Source: Chaetoderma sp. LZ-2023a (Eukaryota > Mollusca > Caudofoveata > Chaetodermatida > Chaetodermatidae). Taken from it: a stretch of 64,000 bases of DNA. Each line of letters opens with the position of its first letter. Position 1 is the first letter of the stretch. Below, piece after piece: positions 32,845-43,366 of the stretch. A program made the position numbers and the translations under genes. The notes under the pieces were generated by a model, which did no database searches, was not told the DNA's origin, and saw nothing but the letters and a program-made list of their open reading frames with translations. The stretch spans positions 143,040,233-143,104,232 of the forward strand of contig CM067359.1 in assembly GCA_034401795.1 (NCBI GenBank), written 5' to 3'.

Positions 32845-33108
32845 ATGGGGGAGAAGCTCAGGGATCCCAACATTCCGCTCATCATTTCCACTAACATGCC
32901 TTACGCATTATCCGATGACTGGATGGACAACCTCTTCAAGTATATGAATTATTTAGAAACGGTTTGCAGTTTTGATGTGGAGGCTGCTATCTGTAATCTG
33001 TACTCGGAACGCCAGCCTCGATGGGCTCACCCCTGGCACGAGGAGGGTAACGAAGAGTTGCAACTTGAGTTGCACAATAGTTTATTATTAAAGTTTTTAT
33101 TAATTTAA
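32845..33108 (+). CDS. Unplaced 87-codon ORF with IPLIISTN string
   Basis: Begins MGEKLRDPNIPLIISTNMPY and continues ALSDDWMDNLFKYMNYLETV. The PLIISTN string resembles motif C of superfamily 3 helicases (hydrophobics, then TN). However, no Walker motifs are found upstream in any frame, although an adjacent frame reads WATMQIEILRNGGE just before. It may be a fragment of a replication protein, or chance. It lies within inserted DNA, not in the conserved element backbone. Confidence 0.3.
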   Translation: MGEKLRDPNIPLIISTNMPYALSDDWMDNLFKYMNYLETVCSFDVEAAICNLYSERQPRWAHPWHEEGNEELQLELHNSLLLKFLLI

Positions 33109-33366
33109 CTAATGTTCGGAAGACACGAAGAAGCAACGGATGTTGCCGAACACACGTGCACAAGCTGGATTGAATCCATTGCGACACTGACACTCCTGGG
33201 AGAGTATCCAGGTTATATTAATTTCCCAGGAACCATAGCTCAGGCAAGCAATTCGATCGTGTTGAGAAGTGTGTGCATACTGTACATAGTTCGTGTGTGA
33301 TAGCTTGACAAAAGTCAGTGCGGCAAAAGGTGTATGTGCACAAAGTACAAATTCACGGAGATTTAG

Positions 33367-34149
33367 TTATATACAATGGCTTTCCAGGTCAGTTCGCTTC
33401 AAATGAAGGGCATAGCAGAGAGCGCGTGTGATTCTGGATACTTTTTGATAGTTCTCTGCAGACAGGTTGATATCGGAGCAGGTGAAAAGTTTGGAGTGGT
33501 CCAAGATTAGTTGAGTCACGTTTTCTGGGTCAGCAATCAGCCTATCATATGCTACTGGGTCGATCTCCTGGAGTACAAGAGAGCGGATATCTTCTAGATA
33601 CAGTTTTCTGGATTCCATCAACATTGGACAAGTTATGAGGAAGTGAGTTCTGTCTTCTTTTGTTAGCCGACAAAGCTGGCATGTGTCAGGTGCAGCAAAC
33701 TGATTAAAGCGACTACGATTAGCTTGTAGAATGTATGTATCAACCAGGAGTTTCACTTTAATCGTGGCACGTCTTACATCTCTTGTTGTATTATCAGTAG
33801 AGCTCCAGACATGGTGGACACGGTTCACTGAGCAGTCGAGAACGTTAAGATACTTGAGGATGGATTTTGTGCTGGCGTCATTCTTCCAGGCTTCATGAAC
33901 AACTTTATTAACCTGTGTCTCTACTGCTGCTTTCCACTGAGGTTTTGAAGGGATGCTGTCAATCAGCTGGTAGATACTTGGAAGATCATACGTAGAGAGT
34001 AGGTCTTGACATCTAATAAACCAGCTGCTGCTTCTGATACTCTTTACAGCTAACTGTCTCGCAGCTATTTGATACTCTAGCATCTCTCGGTATCGAGTTG
34101 GAACAAGAGTGGAAACAAGAAATAATGCAGTGATTCTCAATGCGTGCAC
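33367..34149 (-). pseudogene. Non-LTR retrotransposon C-terminal fragment with CCHC zinc motif
   Basis: A 260-codon open frame on the minus strand. The C-terminal third has CQLCRLTKEDRTHFLITCP, the C-x2-C...H-x4-C motif found at the end of many LINE ORF2 proteins, followed by helical segments (MESRKLYLEDIRSLVLQEID). No RT or endonuclease core is present, so it is a 5'-truncated copy, as is usual for LINEs. It differs from the LINE family at 11.6 and 60.6 kb. Confidence 0.6.
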
Positions 34150-34214
34150 TACTCCAACGTATCAGCTACTGAACATCGACCACATCTCACACATGTAGCA
34201 CAGCAATGATACTA

Positions 34215-34370
34215 ATACATGGCCGAGGTAGTTAACACATTAGATCCTCTTTTTTGTGTTTATTGGCAAACTAAAAATCACAGGTTCAAATCTCACTATT
34301 AGCATTTGTGGATAACTCGGCCATTTCTTGTCCGATTTTAAAATGGTAAACAGTTTTGAAATTCTCGCTT
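34215..34370 (+). mobile_element. tRNA-derived SINE, copy 3
   Basis: CATGGCCGAGGTAGTTAACA (A box region), CACAGGTTCAAATCTCAC (B box) and the family body up to GAAATTCTCGCTTCG. Part of a tandem duplication with copy 4. Confidence 0.6.
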
Positions 34371-34511
34371 CGAAACAAGAAATAATCCGGTGATCCTCGC
34401 CAACCAACCTCTCAATGCGCGCTACTCCCACGTATCAGCTCCTGAACATCGACCACATCTCACACATGTAGCGCAGCAATGAGAACACATAACTTATCAG
34501 TTTTACAAATT

Positions 34512-34745
34512 AATACATGGCCGAGGTAGTTAATGCGTTGAATCGTTATGTTTATTAGCAAACTTAAAATCACAGGTTCAAATCTCGCTATTAGCACTTG
34601 TTGATAACTGGGCCATTTCTGGTCCGATTTTAAAATGGTAAACAGTTTTGAAATTCTCGCTTCATTCCGGTCCTGATTGGTACCAAGAACGGCGAGAATA
34701 AAGGGATTTCTCGGTACAATATAAGCATACACTCTCTCACACATA
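34512..34745 (+). mobile_element. tRNA-derived SINE, copy 4
   Basis: CATGGCCGAGGTAGTTAATG, then CACAGGTTCAAATCTCGC, then the same body, extending to AATATAAGCATACACTCTC as in copy 1. Confidence 0.65.
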
Positions 34746-34764
34746 GTCTCCGTCAGTAGCACAT

Positions 34765-34909
34765 GACACGACGGGCCACCCACAGGTACTGATCGCCTTG
34801 TGATCACAACACATAATAGGTCTGAACGTCCATTTAGAGACAAGCATCCACATCACATCAACACGACGGTCCACCCCACAGGTACTGATCGCCTTGTGAT
34901 CACCACACA
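34765..34909. repeat. Short tandem duplication before the polymerase start
   Basis: ACACGACGG...CACAGGTACTGATCGCCTTG occurs twice, about 98 bases apart, immediately upstream of ATG 34912. Confidence 0.75.
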
Positions 34910-34911
34910 CC

Positions 34912-37900
34912 ATGATTACTGTTGCACAGCTTCGCGCTGTTGCAAAGCAATTCGGCCTTAGAGGCTACTCTAAGGCCAAGAAAGCCGACCTGCTCCAGAT
35001 GATCGGACAGGTCCGTGCCAAGGAGTGGCAGAAGCGACTCTCCCGAGCAATGAAGACGGGAAGGTTTCCAGTGCATACCAAAGATGATCCTTGGAATCAC
35101 CACAAGAAAGCGCAGCGGATACATTAGCTTCATCAGTTGGACGAGGAGGTGACTGCTAGCTTGCGAGCCAAGACTGTAGCGAGGTGGAGGGTGGGCCATC
35201 CACTGGAGCGCTTACCTCTCCTATGTAGGATCATTCCTCTCCTACGCAGAATCATTAACCGAGTGATGAAGGGGCCGAGGTCTGAACCCTTAGCCCGGAG
35301 CATGAGGCAAGAAGGCGAACACATTCTCGACCAGTGTCTCGGCGAAAGGGAGACAGAGGATAGAGGACGCCGGTCAGTACAATGGACATTCTTCAGAGGT
35401 CTAGAAGGAGACCTCACAGGCCAAATCATGCAAAAGATCCAGCAGACTGTCCAGAACGCCTTCTACCGCCGCTACACCCATACCTATCGCATCCGTCACA
35501 TCTAAGACGGTAGGTTGATGCTCTTCCACAAGAATGCTCCAGGGAGCCTGTAGCTGAACACGATAGGAGCAGCTCAGGACTGGGTTGCAGCAAGAGAGCA
35601 AGCCCGCCTCGACACAGACAATATCAATTGACCCAACACCAAGTGGGCTTTCATTCGATCAATCAACGTTGAGGTCAGGGCTGTCATCGACCGCCAACCT
35701 CTGCTTGGGACAGGCCCCCTCCCAGACTGGCTAAGACAGAAGAAGAGTATGACTGCCCTCGGCACCTACAGGGACAACATGTGTCTCTGGAGATGTCTAG
35801 CAGTCCACCGAGGAGCGAGAGCTGATAGAGGTACAGCTCCTGCACGAGAGCTTGCCACACAGTTCTACGGCAAGACAATACCTGATGTCCGCAAGACCTC
35901 GCTGGATCAGCTGGACAAGGTAGAGTTCTTCACCAAGATCAGGATTCGCGTGTATGAACCAACCGAAGAGGGCACCTGACACATGATCAGGCAAGCGGCT
36001 CACTACCGTGACACCATAACCATCGGAGTGTGGGACCACCACGCCTTCTACGTCAAGAACATCTCCAGGCTGGCACATACACTAGTCTGCAGTCACTGTC
36101 AGCAGAGGTTTACAATGGCATGCCATCTTCAATGCCACGCTGATCACTGTACAGGCGGCAAAACAAAAATCATGTGTCCTGGCGAGAAGGTTGAGGCGAC
36201 ACAGTCTGCGTATGAGACAGCCTTCTATCCACCCCAACCATCCAGTTCAGCGGCTACTCGTTGGGTCGAGTATGAGTCGAGAAACAGAGGCATACACATA
36301 CACCATGTAGAGTGTGGGCACGGTTGTCGAGCATTGGATCGAGGGTGCTCCCGTAGATGGTTATGATCTGACCACCAAAAACGTTTACTAGTTCCATGGC
36401 TGTCACTGGCACAGGTGTCCACAACACCAGCGAGGTGAAGATGCCGAACAAAGATACCGCAAGACAGTCCTGAGAGAGGAGAAGCTGAGAATGTCTGGAT
36501 GCATGCTTGGGGTACAGTGGGAGTGCTGTATAAAACGCTGTCCAAGCGTCCCTAAACGAGTTCGGACTGTCCCATACCCACACTTCATAGTTTGCGACTT
36601 CGAAGCACTCCTAGATGGTATCAAGACTCATCCTACGGAGACTTTCACGATCGAGAGTACTCACATACCTATCTCTGTGTCAGTTGGCTGCTCCTTAGAG
36701 GGCGCCAGGAGTGAGCCCACTCACCTCCGCAATCCTGACCCCAAAGAACTGATCAAAGAGTTCATGCTGGTGATCCAACAGCGAGCATCTCTAATCTGGA
36801 CAAGGGTTAGGGCACCGTACATACCGACAGACCTGGACAAGCTCCCAAATCAACAGCAGCGACTGATCAACGAGTGGTGTGACCATGTGCCTGTACTGGG
36901 GTTCAACTCTGGGCGGTATGACCTGAACCTCATCAAGAAGTACTTTGTCGATGAGCTGACTGACAGTACACATACAGTGAAAGTCGCCAAGAAGGCTAGT
37001 CAGACCATGTTCCTCATAACACCTGAGCTATGGTTTCTCGATGTGCTGAACTACCTCGGCCCAGGAGTGTCGTATGAGGTATGGGTCAAAGCTTACGGGT
37101 GTACACAGCAGAAGAGCTGGCTCCCATATGAATGGTTTGACACACATGAGGAGCTCAACTATCCAGGGCTTCCTGACTACTCAGCATGGACATCTAAGCT
37201 CAAGGGTGGCTACTGCTTGACGCGAACAGAGTGGGAACAATGTAACCCAACATTCACCGACCATGGAATGCGGGAATTCGCCGACTGGCTGCGATACTAC
37301 AACAACCTGGACGTCAGTCCATTCATCGAAGCCCTAGAGCGGATGCGGGAGTTCTACACAGAATGAGAAATAGACATCCTCAAAGACGCGGTGTCTCTCC
37401 CAGGTGTGTCACTGCAGTATTTCCTACGTGGAACTGCTCAGCACATGCTGGATGTTAGCCTTTACTCTCTGGGCAAGGAGGCCTACGAGATGCTGAAGGA
37501 CGCGGTTGTTGGAGGACCCAGCATCGTGTGACACGCATCCGCCAGAGTGAACGTGTCTGCCAACGTCTACTCGGCTACGACGCAAATGCTCTGTACCTGT
37601 CAACGATGGCCAAAGAGATGCCATGTGGCAAGGAAACAGTGCGCCGTTTGGTCTGGTGCCAATGGTGTAGCCCGCTTTAAGGAGGAGCTCCTAGCAGACC
37701 GCTGGTTTGGATTTGCTGAGGTGGATATAGAGGTCCCTAAGGCTCTGTGGGCAAAGATCGAGGAAATGCCCCCGCTCTTCTATAACCGTGAGATCCCAGT
37801 AGAGGCCACCATCTCTTCTGAGATGCAGGCATATCTAGAGCGTACAGGGCAGAAGCAATCCACCACCCAGAAGCTGGTCGGCGCCCTCTCTGACAAGAAG

Positions 37901-38836
37901 CGGCTGCTGTACGCACCGACACTCAAGTGGTATATAACCCATGGCCTGGAGATCGCTGCACCATAGACTATGAGGCCAATCGCCCATTCGAGTGGTTCGT
38001 GGAGAATGTTACGGAGGCCCACCGCTCGGGAGATGTAGATAAGAGCAAAGTGCTCTTGGCAGATCTCTTCAAGCAACAGTGCCTACGGGAAGCTCATCGA
38101 GGCCCTAGAACGCCATAGCAACGCCAGCTTCATGAAGGATGAATGCGTGGTAGACAAGGCACTACGAATGGTTCGAAGATCTTGAGGAGATCGGTGAGTC
38201 ATAGAGCTCCAGAGTCGCAAGCCGAGAATCACTAGGCCCTTCCAGGTGGGGATAGCCGTTTATGAGCTCGTGAAGCTGCGAATGCTGGAGATCTACTACG
38301 ACTTCCTCGATCGCTATGTAGCTCATGACAGCTTTGAGTACCTGCCGATGGACAGTGAATCCGCGTACATCGCTATAGCAGGCTCCAACCTCGACGACGT
38401 CATTCGCCATGAGATGCGAGCAGAGTACCATGCTCATAAGCGGGACTAGCTAGCTTGGGACAAATGGTCTGGACGGACTGTGGGACTGTTCAAGCTCTAG
38501 TTTGAAGGCTCTCATGGCATCGCTCTCTGCTCCAAATGCTACTATGTGGAGAGCGCAGCTGCAAGTAAGTGCTCGGCTAAGGGAATGTCAAAGCGGCAGA
38601 ATGAGGTCTCTTGGTAGAGGTTCTACAGTGCCCTACATGGCGGGGTAGACAGAGCTAAAAACCGAGGCCTACGCATGCGCAACCAGGTTATGGTGATGTA
38701 TGCGCAGGAAAAACTCGGACTCGCCGCTTACTATGATAAGCGCCATGTGCTGCCAGATGGGGTCCATACCGAGCCCATCGCATATCATGTTAGCACCCTA
38801 TGGGGTGGTAGCTGTGTGTCTTCAGGGACTAGCTGA
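34912..38836 (+). pseudogene. Protein-primed family B DNA polymerase, element B
   Basis: Same architecture as in A: SAP-like N terminus (MITVAQLRAVAKQFGLRGYS), a DNMCLWRCLAVHRG block near 35780, a C2H2-like finger near 36090, exonuclease motif I (VCDFEALL, 36592), motif II (NSGRYDLNLI, 36905), YNNLDV (37302), palm motif A (near 37573), motif B (SNSAYGKL, 38072) and the KCYYVE motif (38535). Motif C reads MDSESAY (38348), with Glu in place of the second catalytic Asp. Stops at 35125, 35503 and 37364 and frameshifts near 36320, 37530 and 37965 inactivate it. The stretch from about 36450 to 37366 is the longest intact exonuclease region in either copy. It would use the element's own terminal protein as primer. 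Confidence 0.92.
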
Positions 38837-39821
38837 AGCTATTCTACGACAAATGGTCGCCTAGGCACTCCGTGCTGGCGTGCCAGGTAGTACAGTGTAG
38901 GCTGCCCCTCCGCCTCCACATACCTGTCAAGCCTGTGAACATCTATCGACCAGTTAGGATCTGTTGCACGCCGTCGACCACCTTCCCAGCTCACCAGGCT
39001 CATACAGGTACCGAACCAGAGCATTAGGTGGTAGGCACTCCTCTCGCTTGTTCACTCCTCTAGAGCTGTCACCAGCAGAGTGTCTGATAGCCTCTACCGG
39101 CTTCTTCCCGATTAGCCTGGTAACCTCGGCATTGGATCTCTCCACCACAGTAGGCAGCCCTCTCACCCATACACTAGAACGTTCACTCGGCGTGGCCATT
39201 TCCTGGGCGTATTGGTGTGGGAACAGTCTCTCTGCCAGTGTCCGATTCTACCGCTCAACGATAGCCTGGGCACAGTGATGCCCTACCTCGCCTCGCCTAA
39301 CTGCCACACCGTGTTTCCGCATGAGTGCTGCAGTCTCGCCTCTGAACTCTACCATCATCCACCTGCAACAATTCTGGCCACTGGAGGGGATTTTCCGAAG
39401 CCTCGTAAACACCATGGAATGCCAGGGACACCTGGCCAGCTGACTTGTCTGTGAGGGGTACTGCAGCCGTGTACCTGCTGGCGACATCGATGATGGTGAG
39501 GGCATACTTGTAAGTCTTACGACCAACCGAGTCATGTGGAAGGAAGAGAACATCTGCCTGGTGAACTCTGTTCGGGACAGTTTCCTGGAAATGGGCATGC
39601 CTGATGTGCCGTGGACGAGGTCTGTATATCTGCCACATCGCCTGGCAGCTGAGCCACTGGCTAACTGTCTCCAATGTGAAGTTGTTGCCTTTGCGACATG
39701 CAGCCTCGAGTATTTGACTGGGCTCACGGTAATATCCACCAGGCTGATAGTAGAGTTCCTCAAGAAAGACGGTTGATAAACTCCCAGATTTCATCACTGA
39801 CATCCACCCCCGTCCTGTCAT
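38797..39821 (-). pseudogene. Retroviral-type (RVE) integrase, element B
   Basis: DDE integrase with a complete core: QADVLFLPHDSVGRKTYKYA (first Asp), TIIDVASRYTAAVPL, LLQVDDG (second Asp) and AQAIVER (Glu), then a C-terminal SH3-like region with WSIDVHRLDRYVEAEGQPTL. The segment missing in copy A is present here. It is broken by a two-base deletion near 39345 just after LLQVDDG, a TAG replacing the Trp codon of ERWNRT near 39252, and another stop near 38839. The N-terminal domain (FLEELYYQPGG...) lacks a visible zinc finger. Its 3' end overlaps the polymerase 3' end. Confidence 0.9.
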
Positions 39822-40005
39822 GCACGGCCTGGGTGAACTCTAAACAGACGAACAGACAGCCGTCATTCATTCGACCATCACTGAAGACCTCCTCAAACAC
39901 CTCCGTACACTGGCATCTAATCTCTGCTGGATCCTCACTGAACAGTAGTTTACTGACCAACACTCGTAAGTTAAGGGACTTGACCAGGTCGTACAGAGAT
40001 GCCAT
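39760..40005 (-). CDS. Small conserved protein upstream of integrase (MASLYDL), element B
   Basis: 81 codons, intact. It begins MASLYDLVKSLNLRVLVSKL and has RCQCTEVFEEVFSDGRMNDG and a C-terminal VDVSDEIWEFINRLS. I chose Met 40005 over an upstream in-frame codon because the start-proximal box (ATTTAAGCC, then TATATAA) lies directly before it and both copies conserve sequence only from here. Its end overlaps the integrase start in another frame. No known domain; a replication or integration accessory role is a guess from position. Confidence 0.6.
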   Translation of the reverse strand: MASLYDLVKSLNLRVLVSKLLFSEDPAEIRCQCTEVFEEVFSDGRMNDGCLFVCLEFTQAVHDRTGVDVSDEIWEFINRLS

Positions 40006-40007
40006 CC

Positions 40008-40454
40008 TTATATAGTATGGCTTAAATGTTTGGCGGCCCAGATGGCCGTGAGCGCTATAACAACATACAGTAGCCAAGGACCTGTGACTCCGACAAACGT
40101 ACCTACTCCTGAGGCGATGGCTGGTATGGCTTCAGAAATATTCTCCACCCCATGGAGAGCATTGTTGGCGATCTTGCGGACCATCTCGCCAGCCTTCGTT
40201 GTGAACAGAGAGATCGGAGCCCCAACTGCTGCCAGCGGACCGATATAACCTTTTACGTAAGTGCGCTAGATTCCTTTCGCTCTGTGTACTAGCTTGCGGG
40301 ATTCAGGCATGGTCTCTGCTACATCATCATACTCACCTGCGGTCTCTGCTACATCGTAGTCGTCTGTATCATAATCCTCCTCATCATAGTCCTCCTCATA
40401 GTCCTCGTCATCTATATCCTCGACTGGATCTTCATAAGCCTCTGGTTCATACAT
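40008..40454 (-). pseudogene. Acidic single-span membrane protein, element B
   Basis: 149 codons with one stop at about 40268 (TAG where copy A has TAT). The N-terminal acidic low-complexity part is MYEPEAYEDPVEDIDDEDYE, followed by two DVAET units (DYDVAETAGEYDDVAETMPE). Then come a basic hinge (LVHRAKG), a glycine-rich region and a transmembrane-like segment (LLYVVIALTAIWAAKHL). It shares a 47-base divergent promoter region with the 40502 gene. Confidence 0.6.
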
Positions 40455-40501
40455 ATCTGTCGCGGACAGCTATATAGTAGCTTTAAACTGTAGTCTATAG
40501 C
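40455..40501. promoter_or_regulatory. Bidirectional start-proximal promoter-like region
   Basis: Contains TATATAGTAGCTTTAAACTG. Read on either strand it gives a TTTAA box and a TATA: plus strand CTTTAAAC then CTATAGC then ATG 40502; minus strand GTTTAAAG then CTATATAGC towards ATG 40454. It is conserved at the same place in element A. Confidence 0.55.
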
Positions 40502-40882
40502 ATGGCATCCGCAATCTTGAATGCGGGCATGTTTGCCTTAGCGAACTGGGGACTCGGCTTCGTCGACAAGAAGGCAGCAGAGGTCGAGCGTGAGCGTCAT
40601 AACCAGGCGATGGAGAAGCTGTCTAAGGAAAAGTTTGAGTACAGCAAAGCCGTCGAGCATATGCGACAAAGGGAGGCACGCCGACGCCAACTCCGAGCTC
40701 GGGACAACCAGAGCCTCAAAGAGGCAGATGAGAGTCTCGATGAGTACAATGAGGCTGTAAAGATATCTGAGCCAACGCTCGACTATGAAGCATCGACAGG
40801 TCAGAAGACAGCAGAGCTTATAGTAGTGGTGGCAGCTGCAGCGGTGACGACAGGAGTCGTGCTCTACGCATGCTCAAGCTGA
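40502..40882 (+). CDS. Coiled-coil tail-anchored protein, element B
   Basis: Intact, 126 codons. An N-terminal hydrophobic patch (ILNAGMFALANWGLGFVDKK) is followed by a long charged coiled coil (about residues 25-90, e.g. HNQAMEKLSKEKFEYSKAVE). A C-terminal membrane anchor (ELIVVVAAAAVTTGVVLYA) is followed by only four residues (CSS and neighbours). I remember cnidarian hypothetical proteins with this layout, but cannot confirm. It could tether the replication or capsid complex to a membrane (inference). Its 3' end overlaps the capsid-like gene on the opposite strand by 19 bases. Confidence 0.7.
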   Translation: MASAILNAGMFALANWGLGFVDKKAAEVERERHNQAMEKLSKEKFEYSKAVEHMRQREARRRQLRARDNQSLKEADESLDEYNEAVKISEPTLDYEASTGQKTAELIVVVAAAAVTTGVVLYACSS

Positions 40883-41881
40883 ATACCTGATGTGTTCGAC
40901 ACGCATACCTTAGCATAGCCAAAGTAAAGTACCGTCACACCTAATGGGCGAGTCCCAGCTATGAGGTTTCCAATATTGAAGCTGAGCCGGTTGCCCTGAT
41001 TAGGTGGGATGTTCCTGCCCCAGAGGTGGTGACGGCCCTCGAGTGCCGACTCGAAGTCATCGCTTCCACTGGTTAGTCGCAGAAGTGCATATGACTTAGT
41101 TTTCTGTCTGTAGAGTTGGCAGTCAGCCAGCTCCCGTACCTCACCAAGAACATTGGTCCCAGCAACCACAAGCTTGAAGTCGTCTAGCTTATCCACCTAC
41201 TGGATGGCTCCTCCCTTCTGAACCAGAACCGCAACAGTGACACAGTTCAATGCACCACGATGCAATGTCAGCTCTACCCATTGGTTAGCTGTGGCTTGGA
41301 CTGGTGTTCTCGCTCCACATGCACGATCCGCTGTTTGGAACCCGTTTGCTTCAGTTCCTGGTCATCCTCGTCATGCCAGACATGAAGTCTTGGAGCCTAT
41401 CCTCCATGGCAGCCGGATTCACGTGTGCGTTCTCGATGAGGGTTAAGAGTGGAATTGCCACAGGCTTCTCGACACCTGCCTGTAGTTCAAATTTCTCGAA
41501 CCCCTCATTGCACCCCACAGCATAGTATCCATTTCCCTTCGCATAGAAGGTTGGTCCACGAGCCAACAGAGGGGGGTAGAACTCGGTACTCATCGTTCAC
41601 ATAGGTGGTGTCCACGGTGCTGTTGCTCTGCACGATCTCCCACCTGTTCAGAACCTGCGGAAGCTCTACCGTCTGTTCTATTGTGCTCTGAAGCGTGAAC
41701 TCGAGTGTCATGCTCTTGATCTCGTGGATCTGTGCCGAGATTGCAAAGTCAATGTACTTCCCAGCAGCGGACAATGGGTTCTCATCGTGTATACTGGGTC
41801 GAATGACCATCAGGCAGTCTTTCCAAGGATTAGTGCAGTGCGATATCGCGGGTTCAATGGCCCCATCTGGATGTTGCACAT
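40864..41881 (-). pseudogene. Capsid-like structural protein candidate, element B
   Basis: About 340 codons. Conserved parts: GKYIDFAISAQIHEIKSMTL, LPQVLNRWEIVQSNSTVDTT, GPTFYAKGNGYYAVGCNEGF, EKPVAIPLLTLIENAHVNPA, KLDDFKLVVAGTNVLGEVRE and a beta-rich C terminus ending GIQLEHA. I take ATG 41881 as the start because GTTTAACC, TATATA and CTTAAACATG precede it; the longer antisense frame to 41942 has no in-frame ATG. Frameshifts near 41590 and 41750, and a deletion of about 50 bases near 41398, inactivate it. The jelly-roll capsid role is inferred from size, beta content, position and copy conservation, not from a recognised motif. Confidence 0.5.
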
Positions 41882-41921
41882 GTTTAAGGTCTGGGTATAT
41901 AGGGGGGGTTAAACGGCTGCC
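41882..41921. promoter_or_regulatory. Promoter-like region between capsid-like and MFGKVL genes
   Basis: GTATATAGGGGGGGTTAAAC lies 15-25 bases before ATG 41922. On the other strand the same bases give GTTTAACCCCCC, TATATAC and then CTTAAAC before ATG 41881. Confidence 0.5.
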
Positions 41922-42944
41922 ATGTTTGGTAAAGTTCTCCAACAGATTGTCTATAGGCAGCAGGACAAGTTGGCACGAGAGCCACGGCGTGCACTATCCC
42001 ACTGTGACAGGGTCCAAGGTCTGCTTCGTGACATCAACATTATCCATGAGCGAGACAAGGTCACACCTCCGTCTGATGCGGAGATACTGGCCGCCATAAG
42101 GGAAGGAGCGCCAGCTCGAAGTACAAAAGAACTCCTGACTCGGATACTCTACCGGAAGTTTGACAGCACCCAGGGCAGGACACTCGACCTACTTGTGGCC
42201 CAAACCAACAGTCCTGTTATTCTAGCTCTCCAAAAGGCGAGGGTCGACCCCAAAGATCTACTAACAGTCGGGAAGTGGGCTGCCGTATTTAGCCTCCATA
42301 GCCAGGAAGAGCGAGATATGCTGCATAGCCTCCAATCTGGAGCAAATAGCTACTGCAGGGAGGAGGTCAGTGCCGCTGTAGCGGAGAGCCATGACACCGG
42401 TCAGGCAGAAGGTACTCAGGAGGGGTTCACTGTTGGCCACGGTCGGGAAGTGGGCTGCTGTCTTTAGCCTCCATAGCCAGGAAGAGCGAGAGATGCAGGA
42501 TAGCCTCCAGTCTGGAGCAAAGAACTACTTCAGGGAGGAGGTCAGTGCCGCTGTCATGCAGAAGGTACTCAGGAGGGGTTCACTGTTGGCCACAAGGAGG
42601 CTGTTGAGCACATCTTCAACGAAGAAGGGCGCAGGAGATTGGCCAGTGATCTGGCAGCATTTCTGAAATTCCCAGATAACTACCAGGACTACCTCATCAA
42701 ATCCACTCGCAAGTCAGATGCTCGTCACGCATGGGCAAAGTGGATCTTCCATGAGAAGTTCCAGAAGAAGAGAGTCCTACCATCTGACCCTCAGTGGATA
42801 GAGTTTAAGCGACAGGCTTCTGACGAAGTTCCTCAAGCATCTGACGAAGTTCCTCAAGCATTTGACGAAGTTCCTCAAGCATCTGACAAAGTAGCAGAAA
42901 CTGCGGACGAAGTAGCGGAGACCACGCAGCCTTCTGATGAATGA
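41922..42944 (+). pseudogene. Plus-strand MFGKVL gene with VAETADE tail, element B
   Basis: About 290 codons without the duplication. It begins MFGKVLQQIVYRQQDKLARE, includes SDAEILAAIREGAPARSTKE, LLTVGKWAAVFSLHSQEERD and FLKFPDNYQDYLIKSTRKSD, and ends with repeated ASDEVPQ, KVAETADEVAETTQPSDE. A direct duplication of about 170 bases (42268-42440 repeated at 42441-42597) breaks the frame; copy A has a single unit. The N-terminal basic/hydrophobic segment and charged helices could contact DNA or capsid. No known domain. Confidence 0.65.
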
Positions 42945-42949
42945 AAAAA

Positions 42950-43366
42950 GTTGCGGCAGCTGCGAGCAGGCTAGTTTTCTGGCTGGGATTCAGCTTGTAG
43001 GTGAAGGTTGTGCCTTTCCAGAGACAGCTCACCTGTCTCCTTGTTGCTGAACATGAAGTGGTACAGCTCAGCTGCACTATGTACACCTGTGATAAAGTCT
43101 CCTTGAGGGTTAGGCTGTCGTATATGGTCTCGAGCAGGTCACGTCCACACTTGGAGCTGAAGTATAGCAACCGGGCATTGCGGCAGATGTCTGGTGAGAT
43201 CTCGCGGGTGTACTTCTGAAAGAGGATGAAGACAGTTATCTTTGTATGCCGGGTGCACCTGGTGATGTTGCTGAGGTAGGTGACTGTTTTTCCCGTTTCC
43301 TGATGGGGCAATGATCAGCACCACCTGGCCAGCATCAGCCAGCCTACTGTCGAATGGTACAGACAT
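42950..43366 (-). pseudogene. FtsK/HerA-like packaging ATPase, element B (internal deletion)
   Basis: Retains MSVPFDSRLADAGQVVLIIA and the P-loop APSGNGKN, again with Asn after Lys. About 220 bases are then missing relative to copy A, removing Walker B. The frame rejoins at VTYLSNITRCTRHTKITVF, with QKYTREISPDICRNARLLYF downstream and further small indels in the C terminus. Not functional. The start overlaps the 43344-43622 gene by 23 bases. Confidence 0.85.

Larger units (their letters stand above)
31480..34820. repeat. Insertion-laden segment near B's left end
   Basis: The subterminal string GAACGCCCATTTAGAGCCAA at 31514 recurs as GAACGTCCATTTAGAGACAA at 34821, bracketing foreign DNA. A short inverted pair (GGGTAAAGAGTAAT near 31563 and ATTACTCTTTACCC near 32531) lies inside. 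The segment holds A-rich DNA (31585-31630), a cluster of tRNA-like SINEs, an 87-codon ORF and a LINE 3' fragment. Tandem duplications of about 290-380 bp are visible (31960/32340; 34160/34435). Confidence 0.65.
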
